Source of the DNA: Fuerstiella sp.
GTDB lineage: Bacteria > Planctomycetota > Planctomycetia > Planctomycetales > Planctomycetaceae
Length of the DNA: 64,000 bases
Direction: 5' to 3'
Assembly: GCA_014238335.1 (NCBI GenBank)
Contig: JABABI010000029.1
Span: forward strand, 1-64,000
Of this stretch, positions 19,432 through 29,283 are shown piece after piece. Position numbers and translations under genes: made by a program. The notes beneath the pieces are model-generated. The model searched no databases, was not told the origin of the DNA, and worked only from the letters and a program-made list of their open reading frames with translations. Numbering within the stretch: position 1 is the stretch's first letter; the number at the start of each line of letters is the position of its first letter.

Positions 19432-20574
19432 TCAGACGTTTCTTACCAGCATGTTGCCCGGCAGTCGGCGGATGAAGTGTTTCATCTCCAGTACAGTCAG
19501 TGTGGACAACACTCGAGACATGTCCAGCTGTGTTGATCTCAGCACTGCGTCGACCGACACCGGAGACGTTCCGATCAGGTTCAGGATTTCCTGTTCCTGC
19601 GGGTTGAGACTCATTTCACGCGGATCGTGAATCGTGGTCTGTGACTCCGACGTTGTCGGACTGGCAAGCGGCCCCAGTTCTTTGAGGATGTCGTCGACGT
19701 TGCGAACCAATGTCACCCCGTCGCGAATCAGATCGTGACACCCTTCGCTGGCCAGACTGTCAAGCTGGCCAGGTACAGCAAAGACTTCCCGCCCCTGCTC
19801 CAGTGCATGACGAGCAGTATGCAGAGCGCCGGAGTTGCGGGTGGCTTCAACGACGATCACGCCCAGACTCAGCCCGCTGATTATACGATTGCGCTGTGGA
19901 AACAGTCCCGGACGGGGCTTCTGATCCAGTGGAAACTCGCTGACAAGAGCTCCGTTGTCCACGATTTCCATCGCCAGATCCGCATGCTCAGGCGGATAGA
20001 TTTCTCGCATACCCGTGGCCATGACAGCTATCGTCCGTCCTCCCGCGTTGAGCGCCCCGCGATGGGCGGCCCCATCGATTCCGCGGGCAAGGCCACTGAC
20101 AACAGTGAACCCGGCGCGAACAAGCGAACCAGCCAGCCGTTCTGCCTGATGCCGGCCGTAGGTCGTGCAGCGACGGGACCCAACAACAGCGATGGACAGA
20201 TCGTCCTGTGACTTCAGCATGCCGCGACAATACAGCACCTCCGGAGAATCGTGGACGTGGGCGAGACTTTGTGGATATGCCCCTGTCCGTTTCTGCAGCA
20301 GATGAACTCCCAGTTCCTGGCAGCGCTGCAATGTTTCGCCAGCCGCGGAAATGCACGAGGTCTCAGCAATACGATTTGCCAGCTGAGCGCCAACTCCGCT
20401 CACTTGCTGCAACGTCTCTTTCGACTGTTTCAGCACCTGATCGGCCGTGCCGAAATGCTGCAACAGTGTGGCCTGCAGTAATGGACCGATTCCCGTGATC
20501 AGTGACAACGTCAATGACGCGCGAAGATCTGCGTTTTCGCTGTCGCCTGAAGTGACGGGGTCGACTGCTGCCAT
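19432..20574 (-). CDS. dprA: DNA-processing protein DprA
   Basis: A 380-residue protein of the DprA/Smf family, which loads RecA onto incoming single-stranded DNA during natural transformation. An N-terminal helix-hairpin-helix-like region contains QQVSGVGAQLANRI, followed by the Rossmann core: VVGSRRCTTYGRHQAERLA, SGLARGIDGAAHRGAL, FPQRNRIISGLS and EGCHDLIRDG. The C-terminal approximately 70 residues form the usual winged-helix (DLZ-like) domain with EQEILNLIGTSPVSVD. It is followed by a convergent gene fragment and preceded by a dispersed repeat. No other competence gene is in view. Confidence 0.93.
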   Translation of the reverse strand: MAAVDPVTSGDSENADLRASLTLSLITGIGPLLQATLLQHFGTADQVLKQSKETLQQVSGVGAQLANRIAETSCISAAGETLQRCQELGVHLLQKRTGAYPQSLAHVHDSPEVLYCRGMLKSQDDLSIAVVGSRRCTTYGRHQAERLAGSLVRAGFTVVSGLARGIDGAAHRGALNAGGRTIAVMATGMREIYPPEHADLAMEIVDNGALVSEFPLDQKPRPGLFPQRNRIISGLSLGVIVVEATRNSGALHTARHALEQGREVFAVPGQLDSLASEGCHDLIRDGVTLVRNVDDILKELGPLASPTTSESQTTIHDPREMSLNPQEQEILNLIGTSPVSVDAVLRSTQLDMSRVLSTLTVLEMKHFIRRLPGNMLVRNV

Positions 20575-20608
20575 TGGTACTGGTCATTCGGTGCGACAGC
20601 ATACTACG

Positions 20609-20704
20609 CTGACTTGTGGCCGCGGCAAACGTATTTCCACCTGAGAGTGTCTTTATCCCACGAACCCCACGTTCCACATCCTTTTGAAAGCTGTTCTAAC
20701 GCTG
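20609..20704 (+). repeat. Dispersed intergenic repeat, copy 2
   Basis: Same-orientation match to 2004-2080, with extra bases in the middle. It fills most of the gap between the minus-strand dprA and SixA-like genes and its right end runs a few bases into the SixA-like stop region. Confidence 0.6.
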
Positions 20705-21193
20705 CCTTGTACCGCCGGAAAAATATGCCCCTAGTGACGAATTAATCTTACCACGAACGGCAACCTCTGCCCAATCATCGATATTCAGTTCAAAGACCGC
20801 AACGCTGGCGGGGGTCATTGCGAAAGATTCTTCCGCCCACGACATGACCAAATTGCCGATGCCAGGGTTATGCCCAATCATCAGCAGCACGTTGTTTTCC
20901 TGAACAGCAAGTTCAGATGCAACGCCCGGATAGGTTCCCGGACCAGCCAGATACAGTGAATCATTGGCTTCCGGAGTCGCGCTGGCACCGCACGCTGTCG
21001 CCACCAGCTCTGCAGTTTCGACGGTCCGGACTGCAGAAGAACAGATAATGCGGTCAATATTGTATTCCGTCAGCAACTTTCCAGTCCGGCTGGCCAGCAA
21101 ACGTCCTGATCCTGTCAAAGGTCGTTCATGATCCGACCATGCCGAGTTTTCGGACGAGGCGTGTGAGTGCCGCATCAGGACCAGCGTCTTCAT
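20696..21193 (-). CDS. SixA-like histidine phosphatase
   Basis: A 165-residue histidine-phosphatase-superfamily protein. The catalytic LMRHSHA (RHG-type motif with Ser in place of Gly) is at residues 6-12, the second arginine is in CSSAVRTVETAEL, and the second histidine is in LMIGHNPG. Length and the SDHERPLTGSGR segment are typical of SixA, which in E. coli removes phosphate from the histidine of HPt domains. The start is put at ATG 21191-21193, after AGCAGGA, rather than at an ATG six codons upstream. It lies upstream of dprA on the same strand. Confidence 0.85.
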   Translation of the reverse strand: MKTLVLMRHSHASSENSAWSDHERPLTGSGRLLASRTGKLLTEYNIDRIICSSAVRTVETAELVATACGASATPEANDSLYLAGPGTYPGVASELAVQENNVLLMIGHNPGIGNLVMSWAEESFAMTPASVAVFELNIDDWAEVAVRGKINSSLGAYFSGGTRQR

Positions 21194-21314
21194 TCCTGCT
21201 CTGCTTCTCACGTTTAAAGTCGTCGTGAAATCTGTGTGAATGCCCGGTGTTTCCGGACGGCCCTGTTGCCCGCAGCGTAGCTATATTGCGGAAAAACCGA
21301 TACCGACGCAATGG

Positions 21315-21827
21315 CTACTGCCCGCCGCGAATCGCCGGAGCCAGAAATGCGGCACCATGTGCCAATACGGTCTCAAGAAAGCAGGTTGCTCGACTCTGCA
21401 TATCTCTGTCGTCGGAAACGCATCTCAGCATCGTCAGTGTCTGGTCTGCGAATCCCTTCTGCAGATCCTCAAGGTGGTGTATCATGCGTCCGCGAAAATC
21501 CTCCAGCGCGTCCACTGAAAGATCCATCCTCGAAAGTGTCGTTTGCTCACCAGTTTTGTCTCGTCGAAGTTGAGCCAGGGTAGTCGCCTGCGTACGAAAC
21601 AGCAGACCGCCTTCGAACGACCGACGCAGCAGGCCATCCGCATCGAACTGATAGAATGGGTCCTGTTCAAAATAGACACTGAACGAATCGTCCTTTCGAA
21701 ACCCGACAGTAACAATACGCCAGGCCGTATCATCACCTGAATGGGTCTCACGACTGAACTCGGCGCGAACCACAAGTGCCGTGGCCTCGACCATCAGATC
21801 TTCTTTGTCAGTTTCAACGCGTGCCAT
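21315..21827 (-). CDS. Conserved protein of unknown function
   Basis: A 170-residue soluble protein without signal peptide. It begins MARVETDKEDLMVEATALVVRAEF and includes SVYFEQDPFYQFDADGLLRR, which looks like a conserved beta-rich core. I recall similar planctomycete proteins only as hypothetical, and no enzyme motif is visible. It sits 121 bases upstream of the SixA-like gene on the same strand. Coding status is supported by regular amino-acid composition and the absence of a better frame on either strand. Confidence 0.65.
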   Translation of the reverse strand: MARVETDKEDLMVEATALVVRAEFSRETHSGDDTAWRIVTVGFRKDDSFSVYFEQDPFYQFDADGLLRRSFEGGLLFRTQATTLAQLRRDKTGEQTTLSRMDLSVDALEDFRGRMIHHLEDLQKGFADQTLTMLRCVSDDRDMQSRATCFLETVLAHGAAFLAPAIRGGQ

Positions 21828-22150
21828 TGAAAAACCGTTTCATTAAAGAGCATTTCCTTTGTGGGGCTTTCGAGTCTGACAGGTTCGAACCGTGCGTGCT
21901 ATCCACTCTCAGACTCTTTCATGAGACACGTGTCGCAGTGCGAAAAGCCTGTCAACAAACAAGGTGTCTGCAGCACGACCCGCATGGCGGCTACAACAAT
22001 TACCAGCCTTTGAGTATGTACCAACGTCTGAATCCGCTGTTCTTGGCAGGCAAACAGCAATCTTAAGCAATTCATCAGGTCAAAACGCCGGCAACTCTCT
22101 TATACTGCCCCTCCCGCCTCTCCTTTCCCGCCAATGCTGCCAGACGCCTA
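21828..22150. other. Divergent intergenic region
   Basis: This 323-base region separates the minus-strand unknown gene from the plus-strand PSD1 gene. A pyrimidine-rich stretch lies just before the PSD1 start. A sequence resembling a tRNA T-loop near 21878 was examined and does not fold as a tRNA. No gene is seen. Confidence 0.45.
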
Positions 22151-25100
22151 ATGCCCATGAATTTCGACGGAAACCTCAGTCGCCTCACGCCACTGACTAT
22201 AGCTGCAGTGATCTTGATTGGTTCCTGTTCTGCACATGCCCAGGTGAGCGGTACGGGGCAGAATCAGAACGCGCAGGCCCAATTCTTCGAGTCGAAGATT
22301 CGCCCGGTATTGCTGAAGTACTGCTATGAGTGTCACTCCGCCGACGCCACGAATCTCAAAGGCGGGCTGCTGCTGGACACACGCGAGTCTGCTCGCAGAG
22401 GCGGAGACTCAGGGGCAGCAGTCGTGCCAAAGGACGTGGACGAAAGCCTGTTGGTCAGTGCTCTGAGGTATGAGAGTTTCGAGATGCCGCCCACAGGTAA
22501 GCTGCCCGACTCGGTCATCAATGACTTCGTTCAGTGGATCGAAATGGGTGCCGTCGATCCTCGCGATGGCGAAGTCGCTGCGAAGTCTGAAATCGATTAC
22601 GAAAAGGCTCGCAGACACTGGGCTTACCTGCCAATCGTGGAGCCGAAACTTCCAGCCGTCAAACAGTCAGACTGGCCGGCAAGTGCCATCGACTATTTTA
22701 TCCTGGCAAAGATGGAAGGCCGTGGCCTGCATCCGGTTGACACAGCAGGAAAGCGGGAACTGATTCGCAGAGCCACCTTCGATCTGACTGGCCTGACACC
22801 GAAACCGGAGGAGGTCGACGGGTTTCTGAACGATGATTCCGCAACAGCGTTCGAAGCTGTCGTTGATAGGCTGTTGAATTCCCCGCATTATGGCGAACGA
22901 TGGGGCCGACACTGGCTGGATGTCGCTCGCTATTCGGAAGACCAGGCCCATACGTTTTCCGTGACGCAGAACACAAACGGATTTCGCTACCGCGACTGGG
23001 TTGTGGACGCCTTCAACTCCGATATGCCGTACGACAAATTCGTAAAGCTGCAGATTGCCGGCGACCTGATCGGCTCTGAGACGAAGGACTCATACGATCA
23101 CCTGGTGGCGCTGGGCTTCTTTGGACTGGGTGCTCAGTATTACAAAAACACAGATAAGGAACGAGCCGCCGCTGACGAACTGGATGACCGAGTGGACACA
23201 CTGACGCGAGGATTTCTCGGACTGACAGTTTCCTGTGCTCGCTGCCACGACCACAAATTCGATCCGATTCCCACGCAGGATTATTACTCACTGGCGGGGA
23301 TCTTTCGCAGTTCCAGACTGCACAATGCCCCGTTGTGCAGGGAAGAAGACGTACAGGCCTACAATTCTGGCCAGAAACGTGTCAAAAACAGTCAAGCTGC
23401 TCTTAAGAAATTTCTCAACGACGAAAAGTCGGCCGCGGCGGAATCGAAGGTCGGGGAAATCGCGAAGTACATGAAGACCGTCTGGACGTATCAACAGGCA
23501 ATCGCCAGCGGTAACCCCGTTAAGACGTCGGAACTAAGCGACAAGACGGGCCTGAATGAATTCCTGCTGAAGCGCTGGATCGATTTTCTGCATCCAAAGA
23601 AAAAAGGCACAAACAGCGCTCTCGCACCGTGGTTCGATCTTACCGCGGCTGAGGATACGAGTCCAAACATTGATGAAGCTCCCGTAACCGTGACGGATGT
23701 TGCCACCGCATTTCAGCAGCGCGTGCAGAGGTTACTGAACGTGCGACATGGAATCGCCACAACCAATCTTGTCGTATCAAATGCTGACATGCCTCACGAG
23801 CCTGGTCGTCCTCGATTCGTGACACCGCTGGTCACAAAAATCCACCCCACGGCCGGGATCGACGTTGACATCACCGGCGCAAAGCAACTGTATCTGGTGG
23901 TGTCTGACGGCGGAAATGGCAAGAGCTGCGATCATGCCGACTGGCTGGACCCTAAACTGGTGGGACCGAACGGTGAGCTGAAACTCACGGAAGTAAAATG
24001 GAAATCACTGGAAGGGTTTTCGGGAGGGAAAATCGATAAAAACTATCAGGGGCAGCCGCTTAAGGTTGGCGGAAAGACTTATCCCGTCGGTATCGGAGTT
24101 CACGCTCACACCGTGATCGCCTACGATCTGCCGGAAGGCTATGAGCGTTTCCGGGCGATTGGTGGTCTGGACAACAGCGGCGCAAATCAGGGCGGCTGTG
24201 GTGATCAGGCCAGCATTCAGTTCAGTGTTTACACGGAAAAGCCGGTGGAAGGACCAGTCGGCCCGGGCAATGACCTGCTGACGATTGTGCTGGGCACGGA
24301 CGGGCCGCTGGCCGTCCGTGATGCCGACCTGGAACAATTTCTGACGGGCGAAAAAAAAGAGCAGTTTATAAAACTGCAAGCCGATTCGCAGACGGCAAAA
24401 ACGTCGGCCCCTCCGATGTATCCGATCGCTCATTCGTACACCGATTCCAGCGGCGCAGACATGCACGTTTTTGTCCGTGGCAACCCGGCTCGCAAACGAG
24501 AAATCGCGCCGCGCCGATTTCTGCGAGTGCTTGCGGGCGCCGACCGTCCTCATTTTCAGAACGGCAGCGGACGGTACGATCTGGCCGAAGCTATTGGCAG
24601 CCCCGATAATCCGCTGACAGCTCGAGTCATCGTGAATCGCATCTGGCAGCATCATTTCGGTCGGGGGATCGTCGCCACGCCGAGCAATTTTGGCACACTC
24701 GGCGATGCGCCCACTCATCCCCGGTTGCTTAACTACCTTGCGGCACGTTTTATTGAGTCCAACTGGTCCATCAAGACGCTTCATCGTGAAATCATGCTGT
24801 CATCGACATATCGGCTAAGCACCGCGTTCGACCAGGGCAATACCGAAATCGACGCGGACAATCGCTTTCTGTGGCAGATGAAGCGAAGACGACTGGATGT
24901 CGAATCATGGCGAGACGCTCTGCTGGATGTTTCGGGGACGCTGGATCGAACCATGGGTGGCCCGTCAATGAACCTTGCGGATGCGGGCAACGTACGTCGG
25001 ACAATCTATGCCAAAATCAGCCGCCATGAACTGGATGGCCTGCTGCGACTGTTCGACTTCCCCGACGCCAACATCACCAGTTCCAAACGCACCGAAACCA

Positions 25101-25378
25101 CAGTGCCGCAGCAGCAGCTTTTTGTGCTGAACAGCCCGTTTATGGTCGAACAGGCGAAGGCCTTTGCTGCTCGGTTGCATATGGAAGCGTCACAAAACGA
25201 CGAAGCCCGCATTCGACGGGCATTTCTGCTGGCCTATGCCAGACCACCCAGCGAACTCGAATCGAAAATCGGTCTGAGTTACCTGCACGGTGAAAAGGAT
25301 CCAAAGAACGACCTGTCGCAGTGGCAGAGTTATGCGCAGGTGCTGCTTGGCAGCAATGAGTTCATGTACCTTGATTAG
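22151..25378 (+). CDS. Planctomycete cytochrome C / DUF1549 / DUF1553 protein with NPCBM-like insert
   Basis: A 1075-residue exported protein (signal peptide about 1-28 ending at SAHA). Domain order: a planctomycete-type cytochrome c motif CYECH near residue 58; DUF1549 from about 150 to 360 with WGRHWLDVARYSED and a second CxxCH-like motif CARCHDHKFDPI; a long middle part (about 550-710) resembling an NPCBM carbohydrate-binding module (VGIGVHAHTVIAYDLPEGYERF); then DUF1553 from about 780 with LTARVIVNRIWQHHFGRGIV and LNSPFMVEQAKAF. These families are hallmark planctomycete proteins with no settled biochemistry; a role in extracellular or periplasmic polysaccharide breakdown is commonly guessed. 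The DUF1501 gene follows after 56 bases and is almost certainly its partner. Confidence 0.92.
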   Translation: MPMNFDGNLSRLTPLTIAAVILIGSCSAHAQVSGTGQNQNAQAQFFESKIRPVLLKYCYECHSADATNLKGGLLLDTRESARRGGDSGAAVVPKDVDESLLVSALRYESFEMPPTGKLPDSVINDFVQWIEMGAVDPRDGEVAAKSEIDYEKARRHWAYLPIVEPKLPAVKQSDWPASAIDYFILAKMEGRGLHPVDTAGKRELIRRATFDLTGLTPKPEEVDGFLNDDSATAFEAVVDRLLNSPHYGERWGRHWLDVARYSEDQAHTFSVTQNTNGFRYRDWVVDAFNSDMPYDKFVKLQIAGDLIGSETKDSYDHLVALGFFGLGAQYYKNTDKERAAADELDDRVDTLTRGFLGLTVSCARCHDHKFDPIPTQDYYSLAGIFRSSRLHNAPLCREEDVQAYNSGQKRVKNSQAALKKFLNDEKSAAAESKVGEIAKYMKTVWTYQQAIASGNPVKTSELSDKTGLNEFLLKRWIDFLHPKKKGTNSALAPWFDLTAAEDTSPNIDEAPVTVTDVATAFQQRVQRLLNVRHGIATTNLVVSNADMPHEPGRPRFVTPLVTKIHPTAGIDVDITGAKQLYLVVSDGGNGKSCDHADWLDPKLVGPNGELKLTEVKWKSLEGFSGGKIDKNYQGQPLKVGGKTYPVGIGVHAHTVIAYDLPEGYERFRAIGGLDNSGANQGGCGDQASIQFSVYTEKPVEGPVGPGNDLLTIVLGTDGPLAVRDADLEQFLTGEKKEQFIKLQADSQTAKTSAPPMYPIAHSYTDSSGADMHVFVRGNPARKREIAPRRFLRVLAGADRPHFQNGSGRYDLAEAIGSPDNPLTARVIVNRIWQHHFGRGIVATPSNFGTLGDAPTHPRLLNYLAARFIESNWSIKTLHREIMLSSTYRLSTAFDQGNTEIDADNRFLWQMKRRRLDVESWRDALLDVSGTLDRTMGGPSMNLADAGNVRRTIYAKISRHELDGLLRLFDFPDANITSSKRTETTVPQQQLFVLNSPFMVEQAKAFAARLHMEASQNDEARIRRAFLLAYARPPSELESKIGLSYLHGEKDPKNDLSQWQSYAQVLLGSNEFMYLD

Positions 25379-25434
25379 TTGAATCGCAACGGCAGCTGCG
25401 AACATCCACGACAAGCAGATCACTGAAGCTGAAA

Positions 25435-26850
25435 ATGAACATCTACCCACAACAACTCGGCCTCAGCCGGCGCCAATCTTTGCAACGAATGGGCACCGGC
25501 ATTGGTATGCTGGGCCTGGCCGGCATACTTGCTCAGGATGGAACACTGGCTTCTGCAGCTCTCCCGGCTTCCGCCAGCCCTCTCGCGCCAAAGCCTGCCC
25601 ACTTTGCACCACGGGCAAAGCACATCATCCACCTGTTCATGAACGGAGGGCCATCACAGGTCGATACCTTCGACCCCAAGCCCGCTCTTGAAAAACACAA
25701 TGGTCAGCGTCCGCCGGCAGCAAATCTAAGTACGGAACGCAAGACCGGCGGGCTGCTGATGTCACCGTTTAAATTCAGGAAGTACGGCCAGTCAGCAATC
25801 GAAGTCAGTGATCTGTTTCCCAACGTGGGATCGTGCATCGACGACATTTGTGTCATCCGTTCGATGCACACCAACATTCCCAATCACGAACCATCGTTGC
25901 TGATGATGAACAGCGGAGAAACGCAGCCCACGCGACCTGCCATGGGGTCGTGGCTGCTGTATGGACTGGGCACCGAAAATCAGAACCTGCCGGGCTTCGT
26001 TGTCCTGTGCCCGGGTAAACCCGTTGTCGGTCCGCAGTTGTGGAGTAACAGTTTTCTGCCCGGTGTCTTTCAGGGCACTCACATTAATCACGCGAACAGC
26101 CTCGACCCCAAGAAGGTCATTCGTCATGTCGATAACCAGTATCTGACGCGCACGGCCCAACGACGTCAACTGGACGTCATGAAGCAGATGAATGAACTTC
26201 ACCTTGCACAACGAGGCGGACAGGATAACCGTCTGGAAGGGCGTATCGAGTCACTGGAGATGGCCTTCCGAATGCAAACGGAGGCTCAGACCGTATTCGA
26301 CCTTGCCAAAGAAACAAAGACGACGCAGGACGCATACGGTTCCGGTCAGTTCGCCAGGGGCTGCCTTGCGGCCAGACGGCTGGTTGAAAGTGGCGTGCGG
26401 ATGGTTCAGGTTTACTATGGCAACGGTCAGCCGTGGGACGACCACGGCGACATCAAGGCGCATGCAGACAAGGCCAAGAATGTCGATCAGCCAATCGCAG
26501 CACTCATCAAAGACCTGAAGGAACGTGACTTACTCAAGGATACTCTGATTGTCTGGGGTGGTGAGTTCGGCAGGACTCCTGTTGCAGAAAACGGAAACGG
26601 TCGCGATCACAATCACCACGGCTTCACCATGTGGCTGGCGGGAGGCGGCGTGAAAGGCGGGACGACCTACGGCGCCACAGACGAATTCGGATTTGCTGCT
26701 GTCGACAAAAAGGTGCATGTGCACGATTTGCACGCCACGATTCTGCACCTGATGGGACTTGATCACGAGAAACTCACGTTTCGATACAGCGGTCGTGATT
26801 TTCGCCTTACGGATGTACACGGACAGGTCATCAGAGATCTGTTCGCCTGA
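25435..26850 (+). CDS. DUF1501 family protein (sulfatase-like fold)
   Basis: A 471-residue protein that starts with a twin-arginine-like leader (LSRRQSLQRMGTGIGMLGLAG), so it is likely exported folded. DUF1501 proteins share the alkaline-phosphatase/sulfatase fold. Visible family features are HIIHLFMNGGPSQVDTFDPKP, MNSGETQPTRPAMGSWLLYGLG, WGGEFGRTPVAENGNGRDHN and the end motif HVHDLHATILHLMGLDH. It pairs with the upstream DUF1549/DUF1553 gene, an arrangement repeated many times in planctomycete genomes. Substrate unknown. Confidence 0.92.
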   Translation: MNIYPQQLGLSRRQSLQRMGTGIGMLGLAGILAQDGTLASAALPASASPLAPKPAHFAPRAKHIIHLFMNGGPSQVDTFDPKPALEKHNGQRPPAANLSTERKTGGLLMSPFKFRKYGQSAIEVSDLFPNVGSCIDDICVIRSMHTNIPNHEPSLLMMNSGETQPTRPAMGSWLLYGLGTENQNLPGFVVLCPGKPVVGPQLWSNSFLPGVFQGTHINHANSLDPKKVIRHVDNQYLTRTAQRRQLDVMKQMNELHLAQRGGQDNRLEGRIESLEMAFRMQTEAQTVFDLAKETKTTQDAYGSGQFARGCLAARRLVESGVRMVQVYYGNGQPWDDHGDIKAHADKAKNVDQPIAALIKDLKERDLLKDTLIVWGGEFGRTPVAENGNGRDHNHHGFTMWLAGGGVKGGTTYGATDEFGFAAVDKKVHVHDLHATILHLMGLDHEKLTFRYSGRDFRLTDVHGQVIRDLFA

Positions 26851-27003
26851 TCGAGTACAGGGCTGACGCCGTGACTGCACAGAGCAAGACACATCGCAAA
26901 CGTCGATGTCCGGCCGTTGACTATTGTCACACCGCTGCGATTTACGGCGAAGAAGGACTTTTCTACCGCAGCCTGAGATAAGCAGCTGACTGTTCCCTCG
27001 CCT

Positions 27004-27352
27004 GTGAATGTTCGTATCGACCCAGGTCCCGGCCCGAAGATCAGTTCCGACAGGCGTTCGATGTCGCATTCGGACACCGTCGACGGCGGAACGCACGTTT
27101 ATCTAAAGTTTCCATTTCCGGTTGAGTTGTCGGCCATGTGGATCTACTCCGGCCACAGCGGTTCGTACCATTCGGCCACGCTTGCCAGCGCTCTGGTGCC
27201 CCGCGACGGTAGCAGTTATCGGGAAGTTGGAAACAGGAAGTTCCGAGAACGTGACGCCCAGTAAGAGTCAAAAAATCACGTTTCGTGGAATTCGGTTTTA
27301 TTGGGGCGACACAGAGATCTTTCGACGGGCGATATGCCTCGTGAAGCCCTGA
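27004..27352 (+). pseudogene. Frameshifted C-terminal remnant (beta-sandwich-like)
   Basis: Two adjacent frames together spell one plausible domain. The frame from 27004 gives THVYLKFPFPVELSAMWIYS and then GHSGSYHSATLASALVPRDG and SSYREVG. From about 27270 the frame at 27122-27352 takes over with KITFRGIRFYWGDTEIFRRA and a stop. A frameshift lies between about 27236 and 27270. The pieces resemble a discoidin or galactose-binding-like beta-sandwich (inference). No N-terminal part is found upstream, so this is a truncated, frameshifted relic behind the DUF1501 gene. Confidence 0.45.
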
Positions 27353-27412
27353 CAGACGCAGGTTGCTGGATACCAACGTCAGACCGTCTCAGAATTGCCG
27401 GACACACGAACG

Positions 27413-29005
27413 TCATTCTCCTGCGGCGTCGTTAGCCCCGTTTTCAAATCTGACGAAACGCCCTGGCAACTGCGAATTGCCGTCAAACGAAACCGGCTTT
27501 CCTTCACGGACGACTGCTGTTCCACTGACGAACACGTCTGAGATTCCCGTCGCTCCCAGGTGCGGTTCATCATAGGTGGCATGGTCCTGAACTTTGTCCT
27601 GCTGGAAAACGACGACATCCGCGACAGCGCCTTCGCAAATGACGCCTCGATCCTTGATACCAAATCGATCCGCGGCGTGTCCCGACAGTTTGTAGACTGC
27701 GTCTTCGATCGACATCAGCCCATGCTCACGCACACATGTGCCCAGCAGTCGAGCAGCTGAGCCAAACTGACGCGGGTGAATCATGCCTCCCTCGGCATAA
27801 ATACCGTCGCTGCCCATCATGTACAGATCGTGTTGCAGAAACGGATCAATCAGGCGGTCGTCTCCTTCCAGGTAAACGCACAGGACGGCCAGACGTTCTT
27901 CAATCAGCAGATTCAACAGCGCTTCTTCCGCCGGCAGCCCTGTGAATTCAACGTACTCACTGAGCAACGATCCCTGGTGCACGGAATTCTCTTTGCTCTG
28001 CACCCACGCGATGCGAATGCCGTCCAGATCCAGCTTGTAATCCCGCAATCCGTCTCGAAACCGTTCCTGCACGTCCGGGGCCTGCAGCCGTCCCAGCGCG
28101 GCCAGCGGACCGTGCTCCCAGATTTCGTATGGCAACAGATAGTTGAGCATCGTGGAACCCGGCATGTAGGGATACACGTCGAAGCTCAGCGAGACCTCTT
28201 GGCGAGCGTGTTCAACCCAGTCCAGCACGATATCCGCGGCTTCGCCCGTACCGGCTTTCAAGTGCGAGATGTGCAGATGTGCTCCCGATTCTCGAGCGAT
28301 ATGTAACGCCTCGTCGAGCGCCGGCACCATGCCGAGTTTGTAGCGAATGTGGGGGACATACAGACCATTGAACTCGGCCACAACTTTGCACGCTTCGATC
28401 AATTCCTGAGTCGTCGCGAAACACTGCACGATGTAATCCAGCCCGGTTGACAGACCCACAGCTCCCGCTTCCATTCCTTTGCGAATTTCGGCCCGAATCG
28501 ACCGCATCTGGAAGTCATCCACCGGTCGACTGCTGAAACCGCACACCAGTGACCGCACGTTGGCATAGGGCACGTGCAGCATTGAGTTCTGAGTTGTTCG
28601 TCTGTCCAGTCGGCGACCAAAGTCCTCCATGGACTGCCAACCCTCGTAATCACTCAGCCTCAGACCATCCAGCGCACGCAGATAAAAGAACCATTCCCGC
28701 CAGGTTTGTTCGTTCACGGGGGCGTATCCGATGCCATCCAGCAGCACGACTTCAGTCGTGAAACCCTGCAGAGTCTTGGCCGTCTGCAGCGGTTCCCGAA
28801 TCATCCAACCGTCGGAATGGTTATGAACATCGACGAATCCAGGGGCGACGACCTGGCCAAACGCGTCTATGGTGTGACGCGATTCCGCGGCAGAAAGGTC
28901 GCCAATGGCCGTGATTCGATCTCCGGAAATGCCCACGTCGGCTCGAAAAGCACGCGATCGGGTGCCGTCGACTACATTTCCGCCGCGAATGACTGTTTCA
29001 AACAT
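27413..29005 (-). CDS. N-acyl-D-amino-acid deacylase / D-aminoacylase-family amidohydrolase
   Basis: A 530-residue metal-dependent amidohydrolase. The N-terminus FETVIRGGNVVDGT and the metal motif in PGFVDVHNHSDG are diagnostic; LHISHLKAG and MGSDGIYAEGG supply later metal or substrate residues, and the C-terminus has the usual GVICEGAVADVVVF. Relatives hydrolyse N-acyl-D-amino acids or other cyclic and linear amides, so the exact substrate is open. The start is set at ATG 29003-29005, where homology begins; the frame is open 30 codons further upstream. No signal peptide, so cytoplasmic. It lies divergent from rpe. Confidence 0.85.
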   Translation of the reverse strand: MFETVIRGGNVVDGTRSRAFRADVGISGDRITAIGDLSAAESRHTIDAFGQVVAPGFVDVHNHSDGWMIREPLQTAKTLQGFTTEVVLLDGIGYAPVNEQTWREWFFYLRALDGLRLSDYEGWQSMEDFGRRLDRRTTQNSMLHVPYANVRSLVCGFSSRPVDDFQMRSIRAEIRKGMEAGAVGLSTGLDYIVQCFATTQELIEACKVVAEFNGLYVPHIRYKLGMVPALDEALHIARESGAHLHISHLKAGTGEAADIVLDWVEHARQEVSLSFDVYPYMPGSTMLNYLLPYEIWEHGPLAALGRLQAPDVQERFRDGLRDYKLDLDGIRIAWVQSKENSVHQGSLLSEYVEFTGLPAEEALLNLLIEERLAVLCVYLEGDDRLIDPFLQHDLYMMGSDGIYAEGGMIHPRQFGSAARLLGTCVREHGLMSIEDAVYKLSGHAADRFGIKDRGVICEGAVADVVVFQQDKVQDHATYDEPHLGATGISDVFVSGTAVVREGKPVSFDGNSQLPGRFVRFENGANDAAGE

Positions 29006-29283
29006 GAGGGACAATTGCCTTGGAAATACGGGATTATCGCGATGATTGGCCGTAATCGCGTGCCAAACGCGTGTAAAAAACGGAAACACCGTCAAAATTT
29101 AGTAAAATTGCAGCCACCCATTGGCTGGAAAACAAGGCATTGGAGCGGTTCGGCTGGACTTGATTTCATCTCGTCACGAAAATGCCGGACTTCATTTCTG
29201 AAGGGCTACCGGGACCTGTCTACCCAAACGGAAATGTGCCATTTCCAGGCACCTGCCCTTCCGCCTCATCTTTGGCGACCCAA

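Noticed and set aside
21870..21900. T-loop-like sequence GGTTCGAACC suggesting a tRNA
   Set aside because: The flanking bases do not form a T-stem on either strand and no acceptor, D or anticodon stems can be drawn.
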